From the NCBI RefSeq assembly GCF_020443565.1, contig NZ_JAIZZN010000020.1, positions 1 through 64,000 on the forward strand: a stretch of 64,000 bases of DNA. Direction: 5' to 3'. Shown here one piece after another: positions 47,723 to 58,964 of the stretch (position 1 is its first letter; each line of letters opens with the position of its first letter). Source of the stretch: Clostridium sp. CS001. GTDB lineage: Bacteria; Bacillota; Clostridia; Clostridiales; Clostridiaceae. The translations under genes and the position numbers were made by a program. The notes beneath the pieces are model-generated. The model saw only the letters and a program-made list of their open reading frames with translations. It made no database searches and was not told where the DNA came from.

Positions 47723-49015
47723 TTATGCTGTTTCTGGACCCTTTTTACCCTTGATTTTCTTAGTAAGTTTTAGTTTTTCTCTTGTTCCACTTTCAGCTAA
47801 GATTAGTTGTGGGGTTCTTGTTTTAATAGTATCTTCATTAATTATTACCTTGGATACTTGTTCATTTGATGGAATATCAAACATAATTTCCTTCATTGTA
47901 TCCTCTATAATAGATCTAAGTCCTCTTGCCCCTGTGTTTCTTTTAATAGCTTCTTTGGCTATAGCGTTTAATGCTTCTTGTGCAAACTCTAATTCTACGT
48001 TATCCATTTCAAATAATTTCTTGTATTGCTTAACTAACGCATTTCTAGGCTCACTAAGAATTTTAACTAAAGCTTCTTCGTCTAAAGCTTCAAGAGTAAC
48101 TACTATAGGAAGCCTGCCTACAAACTCTGGGATTAAACCAAACTTCAGTAAGTCTCCCGGCATTATAGATTTTAGTAGCTCCCCTACATTTTTTTCTTGT
48201 TTAGATTGTATTTCAGCTCCAAAACCAACGGAAGTAGTTCTAGTTCTTTTTTCTATGATTTTATCAAGTCCATCAAAAGCTCCTCCACAGATAAATAAAA
48301 TATTAGCTGTATTTATCTGAATAAACTCTTGGTGAGGGTGCTTTCTTCCTCCTTGTGGTGGAACTGATGCTGTTGTACCTTCTAATATTTTAAGTAATGC
48401 TTGTTGAACACCTTCTCCTGATACATCTCTAGTTATAGAAGGATTTTCAGATTTTCTAGCAATCTTATCTATTTCATCTATATAAATAATACCCTTTTCT
48501 GCCTTTTCTACATCATAGTCGGCATTTTGTATTAATTTAAGCAAGATATTTTCTACATCTTCCCCTACATAACCCGCTTCAGTAAGAGTAGTTGCATCTG
48601 CTATAGCAAAAGGTACGTTTAAATATTTTGCTAAGGTTTGAGCTAATAATGTTTTACCGCAACCTGTAGGTCCAAGTAGTAATATGTTGCTCTTTTGAAG
48701 TTCAACATCACTTTCATTGACATTTGAATTTACTCTTTTATAGTGGTTATATACTGCTACAGCCAAAGATTTTTTAGCTTGATTTTGTCCAACTACATAG
48801 TCATCTATATATTTTTTTATATCTGCAGGTTTCGGTAATGCCCCTAGGTCTAGCTCAACATCTCCCTGAAATTCATCTACAATTATCTCAGAACATAGTT
48901 CTATACACTCATCGCAGATATACACTCCTGGTCCTGCAATTAATCTTCTAACTTGGTCTTGATTTTTACCACAGAAAGAACATTTAAGTTGTTTTTTATC
49001 ATCATACTTTGGCAT
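47723..49015 (-). CDS. clpX: ATP-dependent Clp protease ATP-binding subunit ClpX
   Basis: AAA+ unfoldase of 430 residues. The N-terminal zinc domain has Cys12, Cys15, Cys34 and Cys37. Walker A is GPTGCGKT (115-122), IYIDEIDKI is Walker [13 protein letters not shown] is the sensor region, and [11 protein letters not shown] is sensor 2. The ClpP-binding IGF-type loop appears as VGFGAE. It starts 19 bp after clpP and forms a ClpXP unit with it. Confidence 0.97.
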   Translation of the reverse strand: MPKYDDKKQLKCSFCGKNQDQVRRLIAGPGVYICDECIELCSEIIVDEFQGDVELDLGALPKPADIKKYIDDYVVGQNQAKKSLAVAVYNHYKRVNSNVNESDVELQKSNILLLGPTGCGKTLLAQTLAKYLNVPFAIADATTLTEAGYVGEDVENILLKLIQNADYDVEKAEKGIIYIDEIDKIARKSENPSITRDVSGEGVQQALLKILEGTTASVPPQGGRKHPHQEFIQINTANILFICGGAFDGLDKIIEKRTRTTSVGFGAEIQSKQEKNVGELLKSIMPGDLLKFGLIPEFVGRLPIVVTLEALDEEALVKILSEPRNALVKQYKKLFEMDNVELEFAQEALNAIAKEAIKRNTGARGLRSIIEDTMKEIMFDIPSNEQVSKVIINEDTIKTRTPQLILAESGTREKLKLTKKIKGKKGPETA

Positions 49016-49034
49016 ATTTTCACCTCAATTAATG

Positions 49035-49619
49035 TTATTTCTTATTAGTTATAACTTCATCTATTAATCCATACTCCATAGCCTCTTGCGAGCTCATGAA
49101 ATAGTCTCTTTCAACATCATGTTGAATTTTCTCTATTGATTGACCAGTTCTTTCACTTAATATCTTATTTAATGTATCTTTGGTTCTAAGAATTCGTTTT
49201 GCATGGATATCTATATCAGTTGCTTGACCTTGAAATCCTCCTAATGGCTGGTGTATCATAACTTCACTATTGGGTAGTGCAAATCTTTTTCCTTTTTGTC
49301 CAGCTGCTAATAAAAAAGCTCCCATAGATGCTGCCATACCAACGCAAGTAGTTGAAACTTGTGGCTTTACCAATTGCATTGTGTCAAAAATAGCCATACC
49401 TGCTGTGATTGATCCACCTGGACTATTTATATATAAATAAATATCTTTATCAGGGTCCTCAGACTCTAAATACAATAATTGAGCAACAATTAAGCTAGCA
49501 GTTACATCATTTACCTCTTCTCCTAAGAAAATTATTCTTTCTTTCAATAATCTTGAATAAATATCATAAGATCTTTCTCCCCTGTTGGTTTGTTCAACAA
49601 CCATTGGCACTAAGCTCAT
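49035..49619 (-). CDS. clpP: ATP-dependent Clp protease proteolytic subunit
   Basis: Serine peptidase of 194 residues forming the tetradecameric chamber. The catalytic triad is Ser98 (GMAASMGA), His123 (MIHQPLGG) and Asp172 (ERDYFM). The ribosome site GGAGGGAATT precedes the ATG. Followed by clpX and preceded by tig, which has its own terminator. No CtsR box was seen upstream. Confidence 0.98.
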   Translation of the reverse strand: MSLVPMVVEQTNRGERSYDIYSRLLKERIIFLGEEVNDVTASLIVAQLLYLESEDPDKDIYLYINSPGGSITAGMAIFDTMQLVKPQVSTTCVGMAASMGAFLLAAGQKGKRFALPNSEVMIHQPLGGFQGQATDIDIHAKRILRTKDTLNKILSERTGQSIEKIQHDVERDYFMSSQEAMEYGLIDEVITNKK

Positions 49620-49739
49620 ATAATTCCCTCCTCTACTCTAATAACAGAACTACTTTAATAGGTACTTTATTCTTACTACTTAATTCTATCCTAAATGATT
49701 ATTTTCTAACCCTATAATTCTATCCTATATTTAAAATTA

Positions 49740-49763
49740 ATTGCCAGATAAATATCTGGCAAT
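49740..49763 (-). terminator. Terminator of tig
   Basis: ATTGCCAGATA and TATCTGGCAAT pair around two to four loop bases, directly after the tig stop codon. Leftward the tail is TAATTTTAAAT. Confidence 0.65.
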
Positions 49764-49778
49764 CATTTTTTGTATATA

Positions 49779-51071
49779 TTATGCAGTAACTTTAGCGCTA
49801 TCAACTAACATTTTTATTACTTTTTCATTTACAACGTCAATCATTAGATATTGTTTTTGTGCCTGCATGATTAATTCTGCAGTTTTGTCTAAATCTTTGT
49901 CTCCATACTGCTTAGCAACTTCTCTAGCTTTTTCTAATAATTCTTCTTCAGTAGCTTCAATTTTCTCTATTTTAGCTATTTCTGTTATTACTAAATCAGT
50001 TTTAACTCTTTTTTCAGCAGCTTCTTTCATGAATTCTCTAACTTTTTCTTCAGTATTATTTGTATACTGATAATATGCTTCAAGGTCTAATCCTTGATAT
50101 TTTAATTTCATTTCTAAATCTTTTAGCATAATATCTGTTTCTCTTTTTATCATAACCTCTGGAATGTCCATTGCAACATTAGCGCAAAGAGCTTCAATTA
50201 CAGCTTCTTCTAATTCTTTCTTTTCTCTATCTCTACATGATTTTTCAAGTGCTACTTTAATATCATTTCTTAATTCTTCTAAAGTTTCAAATTCTGATAC
50301 TTCTTTAGCAAATTCATCATCAATAGCCGGTAATTCTTTTTCTTTCATGCTTTTAACAGATACATTGAAAGTTGCTTGTTTTCCATTTAAATCGTCTCTG
50401 CCATATTGCTCTGGGAACATTACGTTAACTTCTTTAGATTCTCCAGCTTTTAAACCAATTAGCTGATCTTCAAAAGTATCTATAAATGATCCTGAACCAA
50501 TTTCAAGTTCGAAATCTGTTCCTTCTCCACCTTCAAAAGCTACATCTTCAATAAACCCTTTGAAGTCTATTGTAGCTATATCACCCATTGCAACAGTTCC
50601 ATCTATCTTTTCTTCAATTCTAGCATTCTTTTCTTGTAATCCTTTTAATTGATTTTCAATTTCTTCATCTGTTACATTATATTCAACTTTCTTAGCTTCA
50701 AGACCTTTGTAATCTCCAACTTGAACTTCTGGAACTACTGATACAGATGCAGTATAAATAAATTCTTTACCTTCACCTATTTCAAGAATTTCAATTTGAG
50801 GATAGTCCAATGGATTTATATCATATTGTTTTAAAGCTTCTGGATATGTATCATCACAACAGAAATTTATAGCATCTTCAAAGAAAACACCTTCGCCATA
50901 AAACTTTTTAATTATATTCATTGGTGCTTTACCTTTTCTAAAACCAGGTATGTTCATAGTTTTTGAATTTTTTGCACAAGACTTCTTCAAAGCCTCATTA
51001 AACCTCTTAGCTTCTACAGTTATTTCTAATTTAACAATATTCTTTTCTAATTTTTCCATTTTAACGTTCAT
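49779..51071 (-). CDS. tig: Trigger factor (ribosome-associated peptidyl-prolyl isomerase)
   Basis: Chaperone that meets nascent chains at the ribosome exit. From the ATG at 51071 it has 430 residues. The ribosome-binding domain has the signature GFRKGKAP (about 44-51), the central FKBP domain spans about 150-245 ([14 protein letters not shown]), and the C-terminal arm domain is helical. The frame opens 24 bp upstream, but AGGAGT lies just ahead of 51071. Heads the tig-clpP-clpX run. Confidence 0.96.
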   Translation of the reverse strand: MNVKMEKLEKNIVKLEITVEAKRFNEALKKSCAKNSKTMNIPGFRKGKAPMNIIKKFYGEGVFFEDAINFCCDDTYPEALKQYDINPLDYPQIEILEIGEGKEFIYTASVSVVPEVQVGDYKGLEAKKVEYNVTDEEIENQLKGLQEKNARIEEKIDGTVAMGDIATIDFKGFIEDVAFEGGEGTDFELEIGSGSFIDTFEDQLIGLKAGESKEVNVMFPEQYGRDDLNGKQATFNVSVKSMKEKELPAIDDEFAKEVSEFETLEELRNDIKVALEKSCRDREKKELEEAVIEALCANVAMDIPEVMIKRETDIMLKDLEMKLKYQGLDLEAYYQYTNNTEEKVREFMKEAAEKRVKTDLVITEIAKIEKIEATEEELLEKAREVAKQYGDKDLDKTAELIMQAQKQYLMIDVVNEKVIKMLVDSAKVTA

Positions 51072-51115
51072 TATATTACTCCTCCTAATTACCACAAATG
51101 CTTATTAACTACAAC

Positions 51116-51145
51116 ATTATAACATAGTTAGTAATGTTCTTACAA
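51116..51145 (-). promoter_or_regulatory. Promoter of tig
   Basis: Minus strand TTGTAA (51140-51145), 18-bp spacer, TATAAT (51116-51121). The start would be about 40 nt ahead of the ATG. Confidence 0.55.
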
Positions 51146-51295
51146 ATATTATTAAGCACTTTTACTTTTTTACTCTAATATTACTGATTATAACCAAACC
51201 ATTTATAATTTACAACATAATTTTAGCATTATTAAAATTTGTTAACACTTTTCACCAATAATTATTAAAATAATTTTTGGAAGCTTTCCTTTTGT

Positions 51296-52138
51296 TTATT
51301 GGATTACTTCTCCCATTGAGGTTACAAATACTTCATTTCCGTCTACAACTGTACCTAGTCCCTTTGGGTCTATATTTTTAAAAGTAATACTTTTTCCAGA
51401 TGCAGGTTTTGCTTGTATATGTGTATTATCTTTTAAATTTACCTTCCATATAAATTGAACTGCATTTTCATTTATCCATGGCAGCTCACTTACGTAAGCA
51501 ATATTATCTTCATCAATAAACTTAGGTGTAATTGACCAAACATAATTGGGGTGCTTTTCAAGTTGTTGGTCCTTTGAAAAGACCTGCCCTTTTGTTGATG
51601 TGTGTACCTTTCTTGTAATGTCTTTACTAACTCTATTTGAATCAAGATATATCATATCCTGATTCCTTACACTCTGGATAACTACTGCTTTTTTACTTGG
51701 ACTTATATCATATGATATGTTGCTACCGACTGATACACCCTTTATTGTTTTTTCAGTTCCAGATATGGTATATTCAATATTGATTTTTTGCCCATCAGAT
51801 AATGAAATCGGAAAAATTTCATTGTTTGTTACAGCTTCCTGTGTCACCTTAGGGGCTTCAGCACCGGGCTGTGGTTTTATAGATTCCTCTATTTTTTTTG
51901 GTGCTTCCGCTACCTTGCTCTTTTCATCCTTTGTATCATCTTTTGATTTATTTAATAGGATACTGTTTTTTATACTTATTCCTTTACTTAATAAACCATT
52001 AAAGCCTGTAGTTAAAAATATGGTAAGCCCTATTATAGGTACAATAATTAATAAAAATATGTTTCTTTTTCGCCTTTTCATTTCTTTAGCGTAATCCTTA
52101 CTAAATATGCTAGGTTTACTCACATTAAGAACCTCCAT
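51296..52138 (-). CDS. Membrane-anchored protein of unknown function
   Basis: 280 residues. A basic stretch (KEMKRRKRN, about 19-27) precedes one membrane segment (28-48), so the bulk lies outside. A Lys/Pro/Glu-rich linker (about 65-105) leads to a beta-rich body with no motif I recognise; SPSKKAVVIQS and DQQLEKHPNYVWSITPKFIDEDNIAYVSELPWINE look like propeller or repeat strands. The linker-plus-body layout resembles the 33764 protein. It reads towards tig but with a 157-bp gap and so is probably separate. Confidence 0.55.
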   Translation of the reverse strand: MEVLNVSKPSIFSKDYAKEMKRRKRNIFLLIIVPIIGLTIFLTTGFNGLLSKGISIKNSILLNKSKDDTKDEKSKVAEAPKKIEESIKPQPGAEAPKVTQEAVTNNEIFPISLSDGQKINIEYTISGTEKTIKGVSVGSNISYDISPSKKAVVIQSVRNQDMIYLDSNRVSKDITRKVHTSTKGQVFSKDQQLEKHPNYVWSITPKFIDEDNIAYVSELPWINENAVQFIWKVNLKDNTHIQAKPASGKSITFKNIDPKGLGTVVDGNEVFVTSMGEVIQ

Positions 52139-52426
52139 TTAATTAATTTAACATTTATCTTAACCCATCCAATATTCATTATACCCCATTATGCAGTAAA
52201 ACAATAATACTTTTTTGTAAAATATATATTTCAGATAATTGCAACTCTTGTTCATAATTATATCTTTCACTACTAAAAATAATATTACACATTAAGGTTG
52301 TTTCATTTTTTTTATTTGCTCTGTTTTATTTGAAATTTTAAACTTTTTTTATATCCACGCCCCTCTTATATCAGTGTTTAATAACCTATTTGAATTTTCT
52401 AAATATTACAACTTCTATGTAACTAC

Positions 52427-52455
52427 TTGTACTGTTTCATTTTTAATATTACAAT
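52427..52455 (+). promoter_or_regulatory. Candidate promoter of pflBA
   Basis: TTGTAC (52427-52432), 17-bp spacer, TACAAT (52450-52455). The predicted start near 52462 leaves a leader of about 210 nt. Confidence 0.45.
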
Positions 52456-52470
52456 ATATCCTATAAGCAA

Positions 52471-52527
52471 GTTATGCTTAAGCTGATATATTTAATGTTA
52501 ATTTCTTATGAACTTAGCTTGCGTAAC
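52471..52527 (+). promoter_or_regulatory. Imperfect hairpin at the 5' end of the pflB leader
   Basis: GTTATGC (52471-52477) can pair with GCGTAAC (52521-52527), and AGCT (52481-52484) with AGCT (52516-52519). It would cap the predicted transcript within ten bases of its start and may stabilise the message. Confidence 0.35.
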
Positions 52528-52673
52528 AACCAACGAGAAAATATATTCTATGATATATTAAAATAATATTTATTACCTTTTACCTACTATTATTAATATA
52601 TATATCAATAATTTATATATGTAAAAGAATTCACAATTACGTAGAGATTAATATATAAAAGGAGGAATAAAAA

Positions 52674-54902
52674 ATGTTTAAACAATGGGAAGACTTCAAA
52701 GGTGAACTTTGGAAAGAACAAATAGATGTAAGAGATTTTATTCAAAAAAATTATACTTTATATGAGGGTGATGATAGTTTTTTAGTAGAAAAGACTGACA
52801 AAACCATTAAGGTTTGGGATAAAGCTCATTCACTTATTATAGAAGAAATTAAAAAAGGTGTTATAGATGTAGAAACTAGCGAAATTTCAGGTATAGATAA
52901 TTTTGGTCCTGGATATATAGATAGAGAGAATGAAGTAATTGTTGGACTACAAACAGATGCACCACTAAAAAGAATAGTAAACCCATTTGGTGGTTTTAGA
53001 ATGGTAGAACAATCTTTAGAAGCTTATGGTTTTAAATTAGATAAGGATATAGCAGAGTATTTCCCTAAATATAGAAAAACACACAATCAAGGAGTTTTTG
53101 ATGCTTATTCTGATGAGACAAAAGTAGCTAGAAATGTTGGTCTTTTAACTGGACTTCCTGATGCTTATGGAAGAGGAAGAATAATAGGTGACTATAGAAG
53201 AATAGCACTTTATGGCATGGATTTTTTAATAGAAAAAAAGAAGGAAGATCTTAAAGCTCTAACTGGTCATGCTAGTGAAAAATTAATTAGAAGCCGTGAA
53301 GAATTAAACGAGCAACTAAGAGCTATGACAAGCATTAAAAACATGGCTATGTCATACGGAATTGATATTTCAAAACCTGCTGCCAATGCTACCGAAGCTG
53401 TTCAATTCGTATACTTTGGATACCTTGCTGCTATAAAAGAAAATAATGGTGCTGCAATGTCTTTAGGAAGAGTTACAACTTTCCTAGATTGCTATATGGA
53501 TAGAGATTTAAGAAATGGCACTATAACCGAAGCACAGTCTCAAGAAATTATAGATCAATTTGTAATTAAGTTAAGACTTGCAAGACACTTAAGAACTCCT
53601 GAATACAATGATTTATTTGCTGGAGATCCTAACTGGATAACAGAGTGTCTTGGTGGTATTAGTACTAACGGAAAACCATTAGTAACTAAAACAACTTTTA
53701 GATTCCTACACACACTAACTACCCTAGATCCTTCACCAGAACCAAATATGACTGTTTTATGGTCTGAAAAATTACCAGAAAACTTCAAGAAATATTGTGC
53801 TAAAATGTCAATATTAACGGACTCTATCCAATACGAAAATGACGATATAATGGAACCTATATATGGAGATGACTACGGTATTGCTTGTTGTGTATCCGCT
53901 ATGGAGCTTGGAAAAAGAATGCAATTCTTTGGAGCCCGTGCAAACCTTGCGAAATCACTATTATATGCTGTTAATGGGGGAACCGATGAGCTTAAGTCCA
54001 AATTAGTGGTTCCAAATATAGCTAAAATGGAAGATGAAGTACTTGACTATAAAAAAGTTAAAGATAGTTTCTGGAAAGTAATGGAGTATGTTGCAACTGT
54101 ATATGTTGACACTATGAATACTATCCATTACATGCATGATAAATATGCTTATGAAGCTGGTCAGATGTCTCTTCATGATACAGAAGTAAAAAGATTTATG
54201 GCCTTTGGTATCGCAGGATTATCTGTGGTTGCAGACTCATTAAGTGCTATAAAGTATGCAAAAGTTAAACCAATAAGAAACAATGAAGGTATAACTATTG
54301 ACTTTGAAATTCAAGGAGATTTCCCGAAATACGGAAACGATGATGATAGAGTTGATGATATAGCTGTTGAAGTAGTTAAAAAATTCTCAAATGAACTTAA
54401 AAAACATGAAGCTTATAGAGATGCAGAGCATACTTTGTCTGTATTAACAATAACTTCAAACGTAGTATATGGTAAAAAAACAGGCGCTACTCCTGATGGA
54501 AGAAAAACTGGTGAACCATTAGCACCAGGTGCTAATCCAATGCACGGAAGAGATGAAAATGGTGCTTTAGCATCACTAAACTCCGTAGCTAAAATACCAT
54601 ACAGAGAATATTGTCAAGATGGTGTTTCTAACACATTTTCAATAGTGCCTGATGCTCTTGGAAAAGATGAAGAAACAAGAATAACTAACCTCGTATCCAT
54701 AATGGATGGATACTTTGCTCAAAGTGCCTTCCACTTAAATGTAAATGTACTCAGCAGAGAAACATTATTAGATGCAATGGAGAATCCAGATAAATATCCT
54801 ACATTAACTATTAGAGTATCTGGTTATGCCGTTAACTTTAATAGATTAACAAAAACTCAACAACTTGAAGTTATTAGCAGAACCTTCCACGAGAGAATGT
54901 AA
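52674..54902 (+). CDS. pflB: Formate acetyltransferase (pyruvate formate-lyase)
   Basis: Glycyl-radical enzyme that splits pyruvate and CoA to acetyl-CoA and formate under anaerobiosis. The 742 residues match PflB. The active cysteines are Cys405-Cys406 (GIACCVSAM) and the radical glycine is Gly717 in RVSGYAV near the C-terminus. AAAGGAGG precedes the ATG. The gene for its activase follows 64 bp downstream. Codon use looks more selective than in neighbouring genes, as expected for an abundant enzyme. Confidence 0.98.
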   Translation: MFKQWEDFKGELWKEQIDVRDFIQKNYTLYEGDDSFLVEKTDKTIKVWDKAHSLIIEEIKKGVIDVETSEISGIDNFGPGYIDRENEVIVGLQTDAPLKRIVNPFGGFRMVEQSLEAYGFKLDKDIAEYFPKYRKTHNQGVFDAYSDETKVARNVGLLTGLPDAYGRGRIIGDYRRIALYGMDFLIEKKKEDLKALTGHASEKLIRSREELNEQLRAMTSIKNMAMSYGIDISKPAANATEAVQFVYFGYLAAIKENNGAAMSLGRVTTFLDCYMDRDLRNGTITEAQSQEIIDQFVIKLRLARHLRTPEYNDLFAGDPNWITECLGGISTNGKPLVTKTTFRFLHTLTTLDPSPEPNMTVLWSEKLPENFKKYCAKMSILTDSIQYENDDIMEPIYGDDYGIACCVSAMELGKRMQFFGARANLAKSLLYAVNGGTDELKSKLVVPNIAKMEDEVLDYKKVKDSFWKVMEYVATVYVDTMNTIHYMHDKYAYEAGQMSLHDTEVKRFMAFGIAGLSVVADSLSAIKYAKVKPIRNNEGITIDFEIQGDFPKYGNDDDRVDDIAVEVVKKFSNELKKHEAYRDAEHTLSVLTITSNVVYGKKTGATPDGRKTGEPLAPGANPMHGRDENGALASLNSVAKIPYREYCQDGVSNTFSIVPDALGKDEETRITNLVSIMDGYFAQSAFHLNVNVLSRETLLDAMENPDKYPTLTIRVSGYAVNFNRLTKTQQLEVISRTFHERM

Positions 54903-54937
54903 CTTCTAAAAACTTATATAAAGATTAGTTTAAAATT

Positions 54938-54960
54938 TTTGTGGTCGCCACAAAGGAGGA
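54938..54960 (+). promoter_or_regulatory. Hairpin abutting the pflA ribosome site
   Basis: TTTGTGG-TCG-CCACAAA (54938-54954) is a perfect 7-bp stem with a 3-nt loop. Its last bases overlap the AAAGGAGG ribosome site (54952-54959). It may tune pflA translation or mark an RNA-processing site that lowers activase relative to PflB. Confidence 0.6.
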
Positions 54961-54966
54961 GTATAT

Positions 54967-55716
54967 ATGGTAAAGGGTAATATTCATTCTATAGAAAGCA
55001 TGGGACTAGTTGATGGTCCAGGAGTAAGGACAGTGGTTTTCTTTCAAGGTTGCAAATTAAGATGTGCATATTGTCATAATCCAGATACTTGGAAACTAAG
55101 TGGCGGTACAGAAATGACTCCAGAAGAACTTGTTTCAAAAATCATTAGATTTAAACCTTATTTTAAAAACTCTGGCGGAGGCGTTACTTTCTCCGGTGGA
55201 GACCCACTAGTCCAGCCTGAATTTTTACTTGAGTGTTTGAAATTATGTAAGCAAAATGGTATTCATACTGCTATTGATACAGCTGGTTTTGGCAAAGGTG
55301 ATTATACTGATATATTAAAATATACAGATCTAGTACTTTTAGATATAAAACATTCAAATAGCAAAGGTTATGTTACTTTAACTGGTAAAGATACTAAAGA
55401 TGTCAATTTATTTTTACATGCATTAAGGAAATCAAAAACTAGAGTTTGGGTAAGGCACGTTATTGTACCTGGGTATACAGATTCTAAAGAGCACCTAACT
55501 AGTATTGCTGAAATTATTAGTGAAGAAATTCCTAATGTAGATAAAATTGAACTTCTTCCTTATCATGTTCTAGGGGTAAATAAATATGAATCTCTATCCA
55601 TTCCTTATAAGTTAAAGGGTGTAGAACCAATGGATAAAGATAAAACTAGAGAGCTTCAAACATTCTTAGAAGATCTACTTAACATTAAAGAAAAATCAAA
55701 ATCTTTAATAGCATAG
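54967..55716 (+). CDS. pflA: Pyruvate formate-lyase activating enzyme
   Basis: Radical-SAM enzyme that installs the glycyl radical on PflB. Length 249. The [4Fe-4S] cysteines are Cys29, Cys33 and Cys36 in GCKLRCAYCHNPD, and GGGVTFSGGDPL is the SAM-binding region. The short form, without ferredoxin insert, is right for PFL. Preceded by a ribosome-site hairpin and followed by a terminator. Confidence 0.97.
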   Translation: MVKGNIHSIESMGLVDGPGVRTVVFFQGCKLRCAYCHNPDTWKLSGGTEMTPEELVSKIIRFKPYFKNSGGGVTFSGGDPLVQPEFLLECLKLCKQNGIHTAIDTAGFGKGDYTDILKYTDLVLLDIKHSNSKGYVTLTGKDTKDVNLFLHALRKSKTRVWVRHVIVPGYTDSKEHLTSIAEIISEEIPNVDKIELLPYHVLGVNKYESLSIPYKLKGVEPMDKDKTRELQTFLEDLLNIKEKSKSLIA

Positions 55717-55747
55717 TTAAATCATCACCTGCGGTGCTGCAATATTA
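55717..55747 (+). repeat. 31-bp dispersed repeat, copy 2
   Basis: Begins TTAAATCATCACCTGC right after the pflA stop codon and is 27/31 identical to 16353-16383. The differences are clustered in the middle and include a two-base change. Role unknown. Confidence 0.7.
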
Positions 55748-55761
55748 TAGCTCAAAATACA

Positions 55762-55796
55762 CAAAGACCTTCTAGTTTTTAAGCTAGAGGTCTTTG
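55762..55796. terminator. Bidirectional terminator between pflA and pyrE
   Basis: CAAAGACCTTCTAG (55762-55775) pairs with CTAGAGGTCTTTG (55784-55796) with one bulged T. Tails are CCTATTTTA rightward and TGTATTTTG leftward, so it can serve both convergent operons. Confidence 0.75.
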
Positions 55797-55817
55797 CCTA
55801 TTTTATGGATTTAAACT

Positions 55818-56384
55818 TTATTTTATCTCTCTACTACCTGGTTTCACATAAGCTTCTCCTGCCTTACAATGTGGACATTCTGACACATCGTAGCTTTGAA
55901 TTTCTAAGTTTATGCAGCTATAAATAGGATAATCAATAGTGCTACTTCCTCTATCTACAATGCAACATATTCCAACTACCTCTGCTCCAAGTTCCTTTAA
56001 TGATTCAATGGTTTCTAAAGAGGATTTTCCAGTAGTCACTACATCCTCTGCAATTAAAACCTTCTGTCCTTTAACAATTTCAAATCCACGACGAAGTTCC
56101 ATTTTTCCATTAACTCTTTCAGTAAATATGGCAGGCTTTGCTGTTTGTCTACCTACTTCATAGGCTACTATTATTCCACCCATAGCAGGACCAACTACTA
56201 CATCAAACTCTATATCTTTTATCTTTTGCACAACTACACTTAGTACTTTATCCGCCTTATCAGGATACTGAAGTAGTCTTGCACATTGGCAATACCTGTC
56301 GCTATGTCTTCCCGAGGACAGTAAGAAGTGACCCTGAAGTAACGCACCTGATTCTTTTAATATATCTAAAACATTTATATTCAT
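55818..56384 (-). CDS. pyrE: Orotate phosphoribosyltransferase
   Basis: Joins orotate to PRPP. Length 188; the PRPP loop is [14 protein letters not shown], and [14 protein letters not shown] near residue 18 is a family block. A C-terminal tail with CPHCKAG, seen in clostridial and archaeal-like PyrE forms, is extra relative to E. coli. Last gene of the pyr operon. Confidence 0.96.
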   Translation of the reverse strand: MNINVLDILKESGALLQGHFLLSSGRHSDRYCQCARLLQYPDKADKVLSVVVQKIKDIEFDVVVGPAMGGIIVAYEVGRQTAKPAIFTERVNGKMELRRGFEIVKGQKVLIAEDVVTTGKSSLETIESLKELGAEVVGICCIVDRGSSTIDYPIYSCINLEIQSYDVSECPHCKAGEAYVKPGSREIK

Positions 56385-56395
56385 AATAACCCCTC

Positions 56396-57292
56396 CTAAA
56401 TAATTCCTCTAATCTCACTTAAATTAGAAATACCTTCTTTTAACATATACTTCTCTATTCCTTCTATTATATCCTTACAGATATCAGGCTTTATAAAATT
56501 AGCAGTTCCAACTTGTACTGCTTGTGCCCCTACCATTATAAACTCTATTGCATCTTCGTGGCAGCATATACCACCCATACCTACAACTGGTATATTTACA
56601 GCTTTGCATACCTCGTGAACCATTCTAAGAGCCATGGGTTTTATAGCCGGTCCTGATACTCCTGCATAAATATTATTAAATATTGCTCTGCGTCCATAAA
56701 TATCTATTGCCATACCTTTAAAAGTATTCACTAGGGATAATGCATCCGCCCCAGCATCACAACACTTGTATGCCATATCCACTATGTCCTCTGCATTTGG
56801 TGAGAGCTTAACCATTAGAGGCTTTTTGCAAATATTTTTCACCTCGCGAACGACATCATAAGCTACCTTTGAATTAATACCAAAGGCCATCCCACCACAT
56901 TTTACGTTAGGACAAGATATGTTTAATTCAAGTATGTCTATAGCCTCATTATTTAATTTTTCTATAGCCGCTATGTATTCTTCTATAGTGTTTCCTCCAA
57001 CATTGGCAATTATAGCTGTGTTATACTTTTGCATCTTCGGAAGTTCTATATTTATAAATTTATCTATACCTGGATTTTGAAGACCTACACTATTTAGCAT
57101 TCCACCACGAGTTTCATACACACGTATACCATCATTACCTTGTTTTTCATTAATCGTAAGACCCTTAGAAGCTATTCCCCCCAGCATAGACGTATCAAAA
57201 TACTGTTTATATTCTTCGCCAAAGCCGAAGGTACCCGATGCAGCTATAACAGGGTTTTTTAAACTTATACCACACAATTCTATGTTAGTCAT
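56396..57292 (-). CDS. pyrD: Dihydroorotate dehydrogenase B, catalytic subunit
   Basis: FMN enzyme oxidising dihydroorotate, of the NAD-linked class 1B. Length 298. The catalytic base is Cys127 in [12 protein letters not shown], and [19 protein letters not shown] is the FMN phosphate region. It overlaps pyrK, its electron-transfer subunit gene, by eight bases. Confidence 0.97.
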   Translation of the reverse strand: MTNIELCGISLKNPVIAASGTFGFGEEYKQYFDTSMLGGIASKGLTINEKQGNDGIRVYETRGGMLNSVGLQNPGIDKFINIELPKMQKYNTAIIANVGGNTIEEYIAAIEKLNNEAIDILELNISCPNVKCGGMAFGINSKVAYDVVREVKNICKKPLMVKLSPNAEDIVDMAYKCCDAGADALSLVNTFKGMAIDIYGRRAIFNNIYAGVSGPAIKPMALRMVHEVCKAVNIPVVGMGGICCHEDAIEFIMVGAQAVQVGTANFIKPDICKDIIEGIEKYMLKEGISNLSEIRGII

Positions 57293-58019
57293 TAAAAATC
57301 AAATCCTTCCCATTAAAAACTGGACCATCCTTACAAGTTCTTTTATTTCCATCCTTAGTTTTACAAGTACATACAAGGCATGCACCTATTCCACAAGCCA
57401 TATGAGTTTCCATTGACGCATATACATTTACCTTTGCATCATTGCACATACTTACAACTTTTTTCATCATAATCTCCGGTCCACAACATATAATTGTTTG
57501 ATATTCTTGTGGATTAATTATATCAGTTATGTATCCTTTATGACCGATTTTACCATTTTCTGTGGATAAGTAAATTCTATTTACATTTTCTTCCACAGTA
57601 TCCACAGAATAGTCCACAGTTCTGAATCCTGCATACAAATCTATTTCGCAATTTGTTAGGCTTTTGATTAAATAAACAAGCGGTGCTATTCCAATTCCTC
57701 CAGATACTACAGCAATCTTTCCCTTTATCTTTTCTACATCAAATCCGTTTCCTAGCGGTCCCATTATCTGAACTGCATCATTTTCCTTTAGCTTACTAAG
57801 AAGTTTTGTACCTTTTCCAACTATTTGATATAAAAAACTTATTTTCTCTGAGGTTACATCATGCACACTTATCGGTCTTGGTAATAATGGTTCATCTTCC
57901 CCTACCTTTAGCATGAAAAATTGACCAGGTTTTACATTGAACTTGCCTTTTATAGAAAGCTTATACACACCTTCACTTATTTCAACATTTTCATATGTTT
58001 TCTCCACTGAACATATCAA
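57285..58019 (-). CDS. pyrK: Dihydroorotate dehydrogenase B, electron transfer subunit
   Basis: FAD/[2Fe-2S] protein passing electrons from PyrD to NAD+. Length 244. The FAD-binding RPISVHD block, the NAD loop [14 protein letters not shown], and cluster cysteines 209, 214, 217 and 229 (CGIGACLVC plus TCKDGPVF) are present. Overlaps pyrD; same operon as pyrF upstream. Confidence 0.97.
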   Translation of the reverse strand: MICSVEKTYENVEISEGVYKLSIKGKFNVKPGQFFMLKVGEDEPLLPRPISVHDVTSEKISFLYQIVGKGTKLLSKLKENDAVQIMGPLGNGFDVEKIKGKIAVVSGGIGIAPLVYLIKSLTNCEIDLYAGFRTVDYSVDTVEENVNRIYLSTENGKIGHKGYITDIINPQEYQTIICCGPEIMMKKVVSMCNDAKVNVYASMETHMACGIGACLVCTCKTKDGNKRTCKDGPVFNGKDLIFND

Positions 58020-58061
58020 ATAAACCCCTCCAGTATTTTAATAAAACTTAATGCTAAAAGA

Positions 58062-58928
58062 CTACTTTTTTGCAGCTTTTCTTATTTCATCTCTCATTCT
58101 TATTGCCTCTTCCCTAGCACATCTTTCGAAATTGTTTTCCCCATTTTCAACTTTCTTATACGCAAGTAAAATACTTCTAGATGCATTTACTACTCCACCA
58201 TTTCCATTTTTTAAATATATGGCTACATCATCAGCTGCACCGCCTTGTGCTCCATAACCCGGTATTAAGAAAAACATTTTTTGAAGGGTTTCTCTCATCT
58301 TTAATCCTTCATCTATATGTGTACATCCAACAACTCCACCTATTGAGCTATACGAACATTCTCCCATAAAATTACTTCCAATATTTAATAGCTTTTCGCC
58401 TACAATATCATAAACCTTTTTTCCTTCTTTATTTTCTATGTATTCTATATCCTCTGCACCCTTATTGGATGTTCTTATCAGTGAAAACAATCCTTTTCCT
58501 CTATTTTTTACATAAGGAAGATACGGCTCAATACTATCCATTCCCATGTAAGGGTTTATAGTTATGAAATCACTTTCAAAATCCCCTTCAAAATGTGCCT
58601 TTGCATACATTTCTGCTGTTTTTGCAATATCCCCTCTTTTAATATCTGCAATTACTATTCCACCCTTGTTTTTTATATAATTTATAGTATCTGCATATAC
58701 TTTCATTCCTTTTAGTCCTAGCGCTTCATAATAGGCTATTTGTACCTTATAACAAGCAGATACATCAAAGGTAGCATCTATTATTTGCTGATTAAATCTT
58801 AATAATGCATGTTCTTCATGTGCAAACTTATTTCTGAAAATTGTAGGTAGATATTCTAAATCTGTATCAAGGCCTATACATACATGACCATTTTTCTCTA
58901 CACTTTTAAATAACTTATCTATAATCAC
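58062..58928 (-). CDS. pyrF: Orotidine 5'-phosphate decarboxylase
   Basis: Final step to UMP. At 288 residues it is the longer, type-2 (mycobacterial/archaeal-like) form. The catalytic block IVIADIKRGDIAKTA carries the Asp-Lys-Asp array, HVCIGLDTDLEYLP marks the N-terminus, and PGYGAQGG the phosphate site. Lies 36 bp behind pyrC. Confidence 0.95.
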   Translation of the reverse strand: MIIDKLFKSVEKNGHVCIGLDTDLEYLPTIFRNKFAHEEHALLRFNQQIIDATFDVSACYKVQIAYYEALGLKGMKVYADTINYIKNKGGIVIADIKRGDIAKTAEMYAKAHFEGDFESDFITINPYMGMDSIEPYLPYVKNRGKGLFSLIRTSNKGAEDIEYIENKEGKKVYDIVGEKLLNIGSNFMGECSYSSIGGVVGCTHIDEGLKMRETLQKMFFLIPGYGAQGGAADDVAIYLKNGNGGVVNASRSILLAYKKVENGENNFERCAREEAIRMRDEIRKAAKK

Positions 58929-58964
58929 TTTTATTCCACCTTTTGTTTTATATTTGTAAATTTA

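Larger units (their letters stand above)
52139..52673. other. Long intergenic region upstream of pflB
   Basis: 535 bp of very AT-rich DNA without a plausible gene. The right half holds a candidate promoter and a leader hairpin (listed separately). No Rex operator (TTGTTAA-type palindrome) or recognisable riboswitch was found. The left half (52139-52425) has T-runs only. Confidence 0.6.

Noticed and set aside
47751-48320. 189-residue plus-strand ORF
   Set aside because: Lies entirely antisense to clpX, has serine/leucine-rich composition typical of shadows, and no ribosome site.
52139-52673. Rex or Fnr operator upstream of pflB
   Set aside because: Searched by eye for TTGTTAA-type and TTGAT-N4-ATCAA palindromes; none found.
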